Origin: Eublepharis macularius
Lineage: Eukaryota; Chordata; Lepidosauria; Squamata; Eublepharidae
Length of the DNA: 64,000 nucleotides
Assembly: GCF_028583425.1 (NCBI RefSeq)
Contig: NC_072801.1
Location: 65,301,766-65,365,765, forward strand
Direction: 5' to 3'
Shown: positions 11,501 through 21,765 of the stretch, piece by piece
Layout of the letters: every line of letters starts with the position of its first letter
Numbering within the stretch: the stretch's first letter is position 1
The notes under the pieces: generated by a model
Told to the model about the DNA's origin: nothing
Seen by the model: the letters and a program-made list of their open reading frames with translations, nothing else
The model's database searches: none
Translations under genes and position numbers: made by a program

Positions 11501-12793
11501 CTTGATCAGATCTGGCAAGGCGATATATTGCATTCCTAGCAAAGTTTTAGTGCTTTCCTGAATTATAAGAGCCCCAAACAGACCATCTACTTTCCTGACT
11601 GGACTTCCTATCTCTATTGCAGGTTTCGCATTGGCCACCATCAGCCGCTGACCCAGCATTTCAAACGTGCTCTGAAGGTTCTCCCTCAAAAGTATCACCG
11701 CGCTTCGCAGCTGGAATACCATCAGTTTATAGAAACGTATGGGACTCACTTTATAACAAAGCTTCACCTGGGGGGACATGTGAGGGATGTGACCGCCATA
11801 CGGGAATGCGAGACGGTGCTGGACGGGCTAAGTGCTGAAGAGGTCAAAGACTGCCTGAGCGTTGAGGCAGCTGCCAGTATCGGTGCTGGCAAAGTCAAGA
11901 TGGATGCGGCCTACCAGAAGTGTGAAGAGATGAGAAACAAGCAGAGTTTCAAGGGGAATTTCCACCAGAGGTATACAGAACGGCATACCGAGATTGTGGG
12001 CGGGAACAGTCATGCAGACCTGCTTTTTTCTGATGATCTGACCAAGGAGGCCTTCCAAGAATGGTTAGAAGGCCTCAAAAATATGCCCGGCCTGGTCTCC
12101 TACTCCTTGGCACCAATCCATACTTTGGTAGCCAAGGAAAACCCCAGGAGAGAGAGCCTAAAGCAGGCAGTGAGTGAATACGTGCTCAAAAGAGCGCTGT
12201 GGAGAAACTGCACCCAGCCTTGCCCACCAGGGACTCAGCGCAGTGCTCATGACCCCTGTTCCTGTGTGTGTCCCAACCACGGCAACACCAACTCCATGTG
12301 TTGCTCAAAAAAGCGAGGCCTTGCCAAGTTGACAGTGACTATCAAACGTGCCTACAACCTATGGGGGGATTACTCCACTGATACCGACGCCTATGTTAAG
12401 GTTTTCTTCCAGGGGAAGGAGAGTCGCACCTCAACAGTGTGGAACAACAACAACCCGGTATGGGGGATCCACTTCGATTTGGGGGACATCCAGTTGCTGG
12501 GAGATACCAGCAAGCTCCGGGTACAAGTCTGGGATGAGGACAACAGGTATGACGATGACTTGTTAGGGACGTGTGATGACAGCCTGCAGTCTGGGGAACT
12601 TCAAGAGAAAGTGTGTTACCTGAATCATGGGCGCCTGGATTTCCAGTACCGCTTGGTTTGTGGTCCTTATCTGGGTGGCCACCACTGCATGGATTATACC
12701 CCTCAGCAGCCAAGACATGAAGGGGCCTTCTTGCAACGGATGGGCAAAGGACAGAAAAAACTTCTGCTAGATGACCCAGCACTGAGAGCCTGA
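8502..12793 (+). CDS. PRF1-like: Perforin-1-like pore-forming protein, copy 1 (intact, 570 aa)
   Basis: Coding exons are 8502-9043 and 11623-12793, with acceptor TTTCTAG at 8479, donor GTGAGT at 9044 and acceptor TTGCAG at 11622. They join in frame to 570 residues. I chose ATG 8502 because it is the first ATG in the exon and starts a hydrophobic signal peptide (residues 1 to about 24). The MACPF domain covers about 30-370, with the signature YGTHF at 220-224 and GG at 231-232. A Cys-rich EGF-like module follows (about 376-408), then a C2 domain (about 414-530) with the Ca2+-binding Asp clusters GDYSTDTDAYV and VWDEDNRYDDDLLGTC and a loop Trp. By family, it is stored in cytotoxic granules, is secreted, and oligomerises into pores on Ca2+-bound target membranes. 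The C-terminal tail is about 25 residues longer than in copy 2 and lacks the N-glycan site of mammalian perforin. The paralogue assignment is uncertain; the family assignment is firm. Confidence 0.93.
9308..9559. mobile_element. hAT-type MITE, copy c
   Basis: CAGGGCTTG...AAAAAAAGCCCTG ends are flanked by the 8-bp duplication ATCATAGC. It belongs to the same self-complementary family as copies a and b and lies in the perforin copy 1 intron. Confidence 0.85.
9590..9760 (-). repeat. MIR-like tRNA SINE, reverse orientation
   Basis: On the - strand the tRNA-like head is near 9750, with a B-box-like 'ggttcaaatacc', then the 'aaggccacctgc' type middle and an L2-like end. It is old and diverged. Confidence 0.5.
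10772..10895 (-). repeat. Fragment of MIR-like SINE
   Basis: The text 'ttacagatggagggactgaggct' at about 10843-10865 is the conserved middle of MIR-type SINEs read in reverse. Only part of the element remains. Confidence 0.5.
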
Positions 12794-12885
12794 GCTCAGC
12801 TGCACAACCTGATTCCCTACCCACTGACTACCATTTCACTGGCCAAACCCATAGCCAGTCACATATCTGACAAATCTTATGCCAC

Positions 12886-12891
12886 AATAAA
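12886..12891 (+). terminator. Polyadenylation signal of perforin copy 1
   Basis: AATAAA lies in CCACAATAAATGTC, 92 bases after the stop codon. Copies 2 and 3 carry a similar CACAATAAAGTC about 1.0-1.1 kb after their stops, which suggests an inherited 3' end. Confidence 0.7.
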
Positions 12892-13011
12892 TGTCTTAGC
12901 CTTTAAAGTATCACAGGAGTCTTGGTCGTTCAGGCAAGCTGAATTGTCAACAATAATCACATGCTTATTACACGAAATGCAGCAATCTCTAATGTGATAC
13001 CCGTGTAGGTT

Positions 13012-13222
13012 TGACAGCAGTAGCTTGGGAAATTCCTGGAGATTTTGGGAGTGCAGCTTGGAGAGGGCAGGATTTGGGGAGGGGAAGGACCACAGCAGGG
13101 TATAATGCCAGAGTCTACCCTCTAAATCAGCCATTTTTCTGCAGAGGAATTGATCTCTGTGGACTAGAGATCAGTTGTAATTCTGGGAGATTTCCAACCA
13201 CCACCTGGAGGTTGGCAACTAT
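13012..13222. mobile_element. hAT-like MITE of the 'gttgccaact...ggttggcaac' family
   Basis: A roughly 210-bp element has the left block 'ttgggaaattcctggagat' and the right block 'ctggaggttggcaac'. Better copies lie at 56655-56862 and 61062-61229, where the ends read TAGGGTTGCC and GGCAACCCTA. This copy has diverged at its left end. It has no coding capacity. Confidence 0.65.
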
Positions 13223-13579
13223 ATACCCTTGAGCTCCACAATGCCTGCTTGATTCTTCCCCAAAGCTAATAGAGCCAGTGCTGGTTTTTTTCCACCTCAT
13301 TGGAGAATACATACTTTAAAAGACATCAGGTGGCATCATGTTTGGTTCTGTAGAGAGCTCCCATTTGGAAATAGCATGTGAAAATCTCAGATATGTTGCC
13401 TACCCCCTACCCACTCACCCTCCCCAGATTCACTCATTCTATCCCAAGACACAGCATGCCGCTTGGCCATGTGAGGATGTGTTTCATAAATGCCTACAGA
13501 GTCAGTCTCTGGAAATGGCACACAGATCAAGCCACATTCTTTACCTCAGACACATGCATACACCAAAAACCCTCTCTGG

Positions 13580-13775
13580 GATTATACAACTTTATTAATC
13601 TTTATTACATTTTCCTCCTTTTCTGAGGAGTCCAATATTATATGCACAAGTCATGCCATGCATTTAATGGCCACGACAGCAACCTTGTGAGGTAGGTTAG
13701 GCTGAGAATTAACAACTGATAAGGGGCACCCAGTGAGCTGCATAACTGAGAAGTGACTTGAACTTGGTCTTCCTC
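13580..13775 (-). repeat. MIR-like SINE, reverse orientation, shared by units A and B
   Basis: It carries 'caaccttgtgaggtaggttaggctgag', the conserved block of these SINEs in reverse, after an L2-like tail at about 13580-13620. Its counterpart is at 28209-28345, so it pre-dates the duplication. Confidence 0.55.
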
Positions 13776-15917
13776 TGTCTTCCCTCTGGAACGATCTCCA
13801 CTGCCTCTGGCGTCTCTCCTTCTAGAGCCTTGTCCTGCTGAGGCTCGGTTAATTCAAAGTTTTAAGTAGTCAGGGCAGCAGGGTAAAATCTTAGAAAGGG
13901 GGACAGTCTGGCACCCCAGAGGTGGCGGAGGGCTGTGAGAGATTCTGTCCCCTCCAGAGCCATCTCCACCGGCTCTGTCTTTCTGAACTATGCTTCCTGG
14001 CTAACATGAAAAATACATGTCAAAAGTCTTTGTAGAGAGACCATCTACTAGCCTTACTGTGGCAACCAGCCATGCTTTTCTCCCATTCCTATCCCATTCC
14101 TTATGCAAATCTGCACAACTACGGCTAAGATTTGATATAAATTTGATTTATGATTTGATGCACATTTGATTTACTGCTAAGATTTGACTGAAATAAATAA
14201 ATAAGATTTGGGCAAAATGAATGTTAGTAATACATACCTAGCATTTTAGAGTGTTCAGAGTTCCTCACACAAACAGTAACCGAATTGTAGGTCAATATTA
14301 TCATTCTCAGAACTACCATGGCACCCTTAAACGCCTCAGAAATTTTAAAAAATCTGATCTGTTTTCTCCACTGAAGTTTTATGTATCTAAGGCCTACTTA
14401 AAACATAGACTTTTGCAAAAAAAAGAACCTCTTTATGTGAAAAACACGCCCTCCCTTCCTTTCTCTAGGGACCTCCCTCTGCCTGCATGTATTGTGTCTC
14501 TCTCTTGAATTTTCAGCTTCCTACAAAAAGAACTGTTCCTGGCGCTTCCCAAATTGGGGGTACTGCTGCTGGGCTCTGCTCAAGGTAAATGAAAGATACC
14601 TCCCCAAACAAAGGATTGTGACAGTAATAACTCTATTTCCAAAGGCTTGGTTTGGGCAGGGCGTATAGCAGGAGGAAAATATGATACTCCCGTTCAAATG
14701 CCAGTTGCCTTTGGCGTGGGCAGGAATGCGCTGGATAATGCCAGGCTGCCTCGGACTGGGATTCAGTCATCTTATTTCCCTCATTCTTCGGAGACGTCTG
14801 TGGGTAAATACTTCCCTCCCTCCCCTTGACTTTCCCTAGATAACTTAAACCATGTGTATGGGAATAGGAACTGGGGGCAACCGAGACAGAGGGAGGCAGG
14901 CGGGGATAATGGCAGGATCATATTTGCCAGCAGTTCCGTTAAGAATTACCCTGCTGTTGTTAGGAGAGGGGAGAGTAAATGTCAAGGCTTTGTCTAGAAA
15001 ATGGGAAACTGGGTCAGCTGTGGAGAGGGGGATTGGTAAGAGAGACAGTCGGAGAAAGCTGAGATTTAAAAACAAAACAAATTGATAGAGTAAAGCAATG
15101 TTGGGAACTGGGCAAAGGAAGATGGTGAAGTGTTCTATTGCGGTGGCTCACCATAGTCCAGAAGAGTTTTATCTTCATACTGCAGATGGGAAGCCTGAGG
15201 CTTTGTGCATGCAGGGTTAGGTCTCCTAATGCAGCCCTCTTCAACCCATGTGATGGAACCCCCTGGTGTGTCATCGAGCCCCATCTGCTGGGTCCTGAGT
15301 CCCTGTACAGCTGCCGTTATTTTTGCTGCCTTTTGGAAACACCTGTTGTTAACACACACACTTAAAGAGCAAGGGCAGCACATCTTCTGTATCTTTGTCC
15401 AGGCATGCTTAGAGAAGCAACAGTCTGGTGAGACAAAGGAATTCAGCAGTAAAGACAATTCTCCCACAGCTCTAACCCGTGGCTCATTGCCTCTCTCCAG
15501 CTCTCTTGCTCTGCTGCCCACAGTTCTGACCTTGAAACCAGCGAGATCATACGCCCGGCTGCCTCGATTCCTATCATGCGGCTATAATGCTGCATAACTT
15601 CATGTCACATGCTTGCAGCTCACTGGGTCCCATGCTCAGAGGGTCCTGGATCTATAAGTTGCCCTCTTGCATGTGTGGCTGAGGGGAGTTCCAACCAGGG
15701 AAGTCAATTGGTACGTTAGTTTTCCTTGTGCATGGGCTGTAGGTGATGGTTTGAAATAGTTGGGAGATAGAGGAGGTGGTTAGCTAAATTGGAGGGCGGG
15801 AGGAGAGAAATGATGTTTAACTGCTAACCTAAAAGGTGTTGGTTGGAAGTCTTGTGTTCTGCCCTGGAAAGTAAGGAAAGAAGTTAATCCAGATCTGCAT
15901 CTCATCCACAAATCTCA
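13776..15917. other. Non-coding part of unit A, no gene seen
   Basis: The sequence is largely alignable by eye with 28350-30900 of unit B. No exon-like segment with a recognisable protein is visible. A noncoding first exon of perforin copy 2 could lie in this unit, but I cannot point to it. Confidence 0.4.
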
Positions 15918-16151
15918 GAGCCAAGCTACAAGTGACACCTGACACAGGTTGGACACTTGTCAGCTTCCCTCAAGTTTTGATGGGAAATGTAGGCAGCTTG
16001 GCGGAATGTAGGACAAGCGACAGTTGAAAAGTCCATTGGATAGCAGTCGGAGAGCCAAGCTGCAAGAGCAGGATGTCTACATTTCCCATCAAAACTTGAG
16101 GGAAGCTGACAAGTGTCCAACTTGTGTCAGGCGTCACTTGTAGCTTGGCTC
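15918..16151. mobile_element. Foldback MITE (GAGCCAAGCTACAAGTGAC ends), filled site
   Basis: The arms begin GAGCCAAGCTACAAGTGAC and end in the complement, GTAGCTTGGCTC. Unit B keeps the empty site near 30900 ('gaatctcagacggc'); unit A reads 'aatctca', the element, then 'tcagatggc'. The target duplication is therefore the 3-bp TCA. The insertion is younger than the A/B duplication. Confidence 0.8.
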
Positions 16152-16702
16152 TCAGATGGCTAACTCAGAATCCAGACTGACTAAGCCAAATGTGGATGCT
16201 TTTCTGATATTACTGCGATGCCTGAGGTCACGCTGTGCTTTCAGCTTCCCTTTCCCCACATTGTCTTTAAGGTGCCGCTTACAAGGAGTGGTGTGGGAGG
16301 GGGGAGCAGATACATGCCTGAGAGTCATGCTGTCTAACCACAATACTTCAGCCCATGCACAAGCAATGCAGCATGCCCCTGATGGGCATTTCTGTGTACA
16401 GTGCAAGCCACTGACACGGCTTGCTTGCGTAAAGCAGGAAGAACTGTGGTGTTGTGGGAGGGGGCAGCCAGAGAACCAGAGGCTGGTCCTCTTGTGCTTC
16501 ATTCTTCCCACCCCCTCACAAAAACAAACACACACAAACACACATTCAGATGAGAAGAAAGACATCAGTGATAAAGAATGAGATCTCTCTACCCAAGAGA
16601 GACACCTGACCAAGGATCTGATATTTTCTCTCCTCATTTAAAAGAAATGTTTTATGGGGGGGGGGACTCAGTTATGTCTGAATTATTTGCCCTATTCACA
16701 CA

Positions 16703-16966
16703 TCTTGGTGTCGTGGTTAAGACTGGCAGGACTCTAATCTGGAGAACCAGACCTGATTCCCCACTCCTCCACTTGAACCCAGCTGGGTGACCTTGGGTCA
16801 GTCACAGCTCTCTCAGAGCTCTCTCAGCCCCACCCACCTCACAGGGTCATTGTCGAGAGGATAATAACAACGCACTTTGTAAACAGCTCTGATTGTGGCA
16901 TTAAGTTGTCCTGAAGGGCGGTATATAAATCTAATGTTGTTGTTGTTATTAACTAATTCTCTCTCT
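16703..16966 (+). repeat. tRNA-derived SINE (squamate type), copy 1
   Basis: The tRNA-like head ('gtggttaagactggcagg') has a weakened B box, and the body contains 'gggtgaccttgggtcagtca'. The tail is L2-like ('gggcggtatataaat') and ends in GTT repeats. Sister copies lie at 22437, 52009 and 58138. Confidence 0.75.
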
Positions 16967-17425
16967 CTTTTAAAAAAATAAGAGCGTGTAGGCAAAGGAA
17001 ATGAAAGCCCGGAAGTTTCCCTTAACTCATCTTGTTGTGCCCAACAAGTAGAAACAATAATTTTTCTCCAAGCAAGCTTGCCAGATAGTCTTGGATACTA
17101 TATTCAGTTGGCATGGGCTGGAAGGAACATGCTGAAATTAATGATTCTAATACAGGATTTATGCGGGCATGCAGGTTTGTCAGGCCCCCTAATCCCTATC
17201 TGCCTCAGGATGGGCAGCGGGGAAGGAAAAATCAAGAGCTCCTTTTGGCATGCCTCTCTCTACCTGTTGTGTAAGGGAGAATTTTAATGGCCTCTGAAAT
17301 GGGACTCTGTCTGCAATTTGCCAGGGGAGAAATGTGTTGTGCTTTTCATTCCCACTAGAATGGAGAGGCTTTCTCCTTTTCGGTAGAAATTTGGGAAGGC
17401 CTGTTCCTTGGGTGAGGGATACAGC

Positions 17426-17679
17426 CAGGGCTTTTTTTCTGGGAAAAGAGGTGGTGGAACTCAGTGGGTTGCCCTCGGAGAAAATGGTCACATGGCTGGT
17501 GGCCCCGCCCCCTGATCTCCAGACAGAGGGGAGTTTAGTTTACCCTCCACACCGCTGAGCGGCGCAGAGGGCAATTTAAACTGTGTCTGGAGATCAGGGG
17601 GCGGGGCCACCAGCCATGTGACCATTTTCAAGAGGTTCCGGAATTCCGTTCCACCGCGTTCCTGCTGAAAAAAGCCCTG
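17426..17679. mobile_element. hAT-type MITE, copy d
   Basis: CAGGGCTTTTTTTC...GAAAAAAGCCCTG is flanked by the 8-bp duplication GATACAGC. The matching place in unit B (about 31637) lacks it, so it inserted after the duplication. Confidence 0.85.
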
Positions 17680-17789
17680 GATACAGCCCAAAAGATTTTT
17701 ATCCCACCCGCACATGTGTGTGTAAAGTTCAGATGAAAAAATGTTTTTCCCACTGAGATCAATCAGCAGGCCTACTGAATTGTTTAATG

Positions 17790-18735
17790 AAAACGCATAT
17801 CATTATTTAATTATTTAAACCATTTCTAAGCCATCTTTCCACCTGAATAGGGTCTCCAAGGCACCAACCATCAAACATTAAAACATTTCAACATTTGAAA
17901 CATTTAAAATAAATTGTATATACATTAATTCCATTTTAAAAAATAACACTTAAAATCCAGAAAGGAGGCCAGTAAGAGTTATTTGGGGTATGTCAAACAG
18001 AACAAAGAAACTATCACCTGCTGGCAGAAGACAACAAGTTCTCGGGTTTCCAAGTCCCCTTACCCTCCTGGCAAGAGGGGGGAACCCAGCACTTACCTTT
18101 TTGCTGCTCCCATTGTGCTCTTTGTGCAGGCACACCTGTACAATGACATCACTTCCAGGAAGTGACATCATTGTGCAGGCACAGGGGCATGTGTGTGCTT
18201 TGCAACAGGCTGATTGGGCCCCAAACTCCCCCAATTCAGTCCATTTGGGGTATAGATTGGCCTGCTGCAAAGCGCACGAGCCCTCTCGGGGCAATGCAAT
18301 TACGTTACTCCTGGAAAGTGACGTCATTGTGCCAGCCTGAAAGCGCGCCTGGGAGGCCCCTTCCCACACCTCTACCCTCCCTGCCTGGCCAGGTAATTAG
18401 TGGCAGGGGGGGAGGTGGAAGCGGGGGATCCCCCGCCCGGGCCGCCCCCACCAGGGGAATGGGACCCCTAACAACAACAGAGGGAAACATATGACTCTCC
18501 CTGGGGAGTTCTGGCACCACAACTGAGAAGGTGCTTTCTTGGGTTGCTACCCATTTAGCTTCAGAATCAGGGCCTCTAAAAATGACGGTAGTGGATGGGT
18601 GGATTCAAAGCGGCCCTTCAGGTATACTGGCTCAAAGCTATATAGGGCTTTAAAAGTCAAAAATAGCAGCTTGGATTGGGCCCAGAAGCAAATTGGGAGC
18701 CAGTGCAGATGAAACAAGACCGGAGTGACAGAAAA
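17790..18735. mobile_element. Composite insertion in unit A: unclassified GC-rich repeat plus LINE fragment
   Basis: Unit B jumps directly from 'gaattgtttaatgaaaac' (31735) to 'aatccaaacgg' (31772), whereas unit A has about 950 bp between the same points. At 18547-18735 the - strand reads like the end of a CR1/L2 reverse transcriptase ORF (the FHLHWLPI...LTFKALYSF...YLKG style). The GC-rich block 18050-18490, with repeated 'gtgacatcattgtgcaggc' text, looks like a separate nonautonomous element that I cannot classify. Confidence 0.5.
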
Positions 18736-18944
18736 GAATCCAAATGGAACTGCTAACATAAACAGCCAACCCTGAACCCAAATAAAAGGTTTGCACACAT
18801 CCCTACTGCAAGCTCTGGTCCAGATATATGCAGCCTGGTGATAGTTACTCAGTCGTGTAGGAAAGTCATTCTGCACATGCTCCAAAGCACTCTCATCTAT
18901 ATAATTAAGTTGAGTAGCTGTATTTGTCTGTAGCAGTAGAAAAG

Positions 18945-19095
18945 AGCAAGAGTCCAGTAGCACCTATACGGCTGACAAAATTTGTGGTAGGATATGAGCT
19001 TTCGTGAGTCACAAGTTGCTGTGACTCACGAAAGCTCATACTGTACCACAAATTTGTTAGTCTTATAGGTGCTACTGGACTCTTGCTCTTTTCTA
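18945..19095. repeat. Palindromic repeat ('agtccagtagcacct' family)
   Basis: Two inverted copies meet at about 19017: 'aagagcaagagtccagtagcacct' on the left is answered by its complement on the right, and 'ctttcgtgagtcac' by 'gtgactcacgaaag'. It is related to the repeats at 55738-56422. The class is uncertain; it may be a retroelement terminal repeat. Confidence 0.6.
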
Positions 19096-19781
19096 TTGTA
19101 TAATTATGTTCACATTTCAGAAGAAAAGCCTGGCAAAAGTAAGCCTAAACTGCAAAGATGGCCTGGCCAAATTGGGGTTGTGAAAAATGCCAGGGGACTG
19201 CGAGGACTGTGGGCCACCTCTTATGAACAGTAAATGAGCTGGTAGGAAGCTGCCTTTCCCTGTGCCGGGCCATTGTCCATCTAGCTTGGCATTGAAGGTC
19301 TAATCGAAATGGCAGCATTAACTTAGTTCTCTCTGTTCCTGCTGTTTTTTGTCACCCAGTAAGTATGTAATTGTCAGTTGGAAGACACAGACTCTAAAGT
19401 GTTACTGATACTTATTAAGCTGCTTATTGGAAGGCACTCTTGCCCTGTACACTAGAAGAGCAAACTGCAGTCGGAATGAGACACATCATACAAGAATACA
19501 TATGAAAAGGCATGAATACAAAACCATCAGAAAGATGTGCATGGCTACAGCAAATAATATAGGATGCATGAACAGGCAGTGTGTAAGCATGAGCAAATAA
19601 AACACGAGTATAGTTCTAAACTGGCCTCCAGTAGAGGACCACACTAGGTACTGGGGAGCGAAACCATAAACCACCAGACTGTGTGAATATGCTTGAAGCA
19701 AAAGGCGAAGCAAGCATGACACCAAGTCTAATGCATGGCAGTAAGATTCAGTGTTAAACCATTGCTTGCCACTCTTTTGGG

Positions 19782-19988
19782 CTGCCAGCTCCAGGTTGGG
19801 AAATTCCTGGAGATTTGGGGGGGTAGAGCCTGGAGAGGGCGGGTTTGGGGAGGGGAAGGACCTCAGTGGTGTATAATGCCATAGAGTCCATCTTCCAGAA
19901 CAGCCATTTTTTCCAAGGCAATTGTTCTCTGTGCCCTGGAGATCAGTTGCAGTTCCGGGAGAGCTCCACCCTGGAAGTTGGCAACACT
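19782..19988. mobile_element. hAT-like MITE ('gttgccaact' family)
   Basis: It starts 'ggctgccagctccaggttggg' and ends 'ggaagttggcaac', with the same interior as 13012-13222. The equivalent part of unit B does not show it clearly. Confidence 0.65.
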
Positions 19989-21474
19989 ATTACCACCCCT
20001 CCTGTTCTTCTGCTCAGAGCTCAGTTTCCTAGCAAGCAAGTTAATGCAGTTTCATAGCTACCTACCCATGGATCCAGGAAGGCTGAAGAGGCAGTCTTTC
20101 TCAATATTAAGAGGTGTTTTCCAGTATTTACAGCTACTTGTGGTTAGATGTTTCTCGTGGAATGCGTAACAATCACCCGGTGCTGGATAACTGCAGTCTC
20201 AACAAGAGTCACAATTTCTGATGATAAAACTACAGAGGCAAGCGTTTGTTCAAAGATGAAGGCTGAACCTCGGACCAGGAATGACTCTCCCTACAAAATT
20301 ATCCCCACACATAGAAAACTAGCATGTTAAGGAGCAGGCTAGGCAATGGCCAACCGATTTCAGAGCACAGGTGCATGTGTATATGGGAAAGCATTCAGCC
20401 ATGAACCCTCCCGCCACAACCTACAGTATGAACCAGAGCAGGACAGACAAAATTTGTAAGAATTAGGCCCGTGTTAGGAAATATCGGGGAGGCAGGAGGC
20501 GGCCAGACTGTGTGAGGGGCCTTGAACTTCTTGGGGCAGCATAGAGTGGGGAAACAGTGTGGTTTATGTAAAATTCCTACCATGGCTTAAGCTGGCTGGG
20601 AGGGGCTCTGAAAACAACAGCTACTTATTCTCCATGTCCAAATCCCTCATTAAACATTCTGTGCAAACACAGACACTAAGATGCCAATCGATAACCACCT
20701 TCTGCTCGTGTTTACTCTTGCTCCGATCACATTTTGGAACACTGCAGCTGCTCTGCCCTGAAGACGGATGCATTTCACCGATAGCATAGCCTGGAATCCA
20801 GATCTCTCTCTCTCACACACACCGCCCCTTCCCTGGAAGACAGGTACAACTTACATATGTTTCAAAGAAAGGCTGATTTTGGAAAACAGATCTGTGCCCT
20901 GTCTGGTTCCTGCCGATATCACCAGTTGTAGAAATCCTGCACATTAATCTGAGATGCATGAGTATTTTAATTTAAGATGCATGGTTGTTTTTTCCCTTGT
21001 ATTTGTATCATGCATTACCTAGTTATGAAAAGAGCTTCTGGGGCTCAGCTGAGATTAAGGCTTATAAATTAAAGCATCTACAAGTAATGGTGATCTTAAA
21101 AAACCCTGCCGCTCTAATTGGAAATTGACAAATCTCAAAATGAAAATAAAAGTGTTAAGAGAATCCTGGGGTTTTTGCATCTCTGCAGATGCTGCAGAGA
21201 ACTGACACAAAATGTACCTCTGTGGCAGAGCACATGCTTTGCATGCAATGCGGTCCTGGGTTCAGGTTCCAGCATCTCTATTTGAGCGAGTGCTGTGTGG
21301 TGGTCAGTCTTGGATGAGGATTCCAGAGATTTGGGTTCAAATCCCAGCTCTGTCTCTGCCTATAGATGCTAGGGCTAAGTGATGGTTCATGTTAAGTCCT
21401 GGACAAGCCTAGCTGAACCAAACCAAGGGTCCATCTAGTTGAGCATCCTGTTTACAATGGCATTCATAAGTAGG

Positions 21475-21655
21475 CTGTGGCTCAGTGGTAGAATATCTGT
21501 TCTGCCTACAGAAGATAACAGCACCTCCAGTTCAATGGATCAGTAATAGGTGATGTGAAAGACCTTTACCTGAGACCTGGAAGACCACCACAAGTCTGAG
21601 AAGGCCAAACTGGTCTTGATATACCAATGGGTCTGATGCAGCGTAAGGCACCCTC
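21475..21655 (+). repeat. tRNA-derived SINE upstream of perforin copy 2
   Basis: A tRNA-like head ('gtggctcagtggtagaatat') precedes the 'ggatcagtaataggtgatg' body, and the element ends near 'gcgtaaggcaccctcatatg'. The same element lies in unit B at about 35448-35640, so it pre-dates the duplication. It ends about 60 bases before the acceptor of the first coding exon. Confidence 0.7.
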
Positions 21656-21765
21656 ATATGATCCTTTGTGCAACCTGCAATTCTTAATTGTATGGCTTCT
21701 GTTTCTCTTCCTAGGGCAATTCAGCAAAGCGGTTCTCTAGGGCAAGGGATCTCAGCTGTTAAATG

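Larger units (their letters stand above)
9044..11622 (+). other. Intron of perforin copy 1
   Basis: This is a GT-AG phase-2 intron of about 2.6 kb. It begins near a long G-rich run (9059-9080), and holds hAT MITE copy c and old SINE fragments. The stretch 10930-11600 has open frames on the - strand that read vaguely like retroelement protein, but I could not place them in a family. The equivalent introns in copies 2 and 3 are much shorter. Confidence 0.8.

Noticed and set aside
12396-12824. 142-codon - strand frame under perforin copy 1
   Set aside because: It is a shadow of the C2-domain exon in another frame, with no family resemblance.
16703-16790. Possible tRNA gene (B-box-like sequence)
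   Set aside because: It belongs to a tRNA-derived SINE with body and tail; the same applies to 22437, 52009, 58138, 21475 and 35448.
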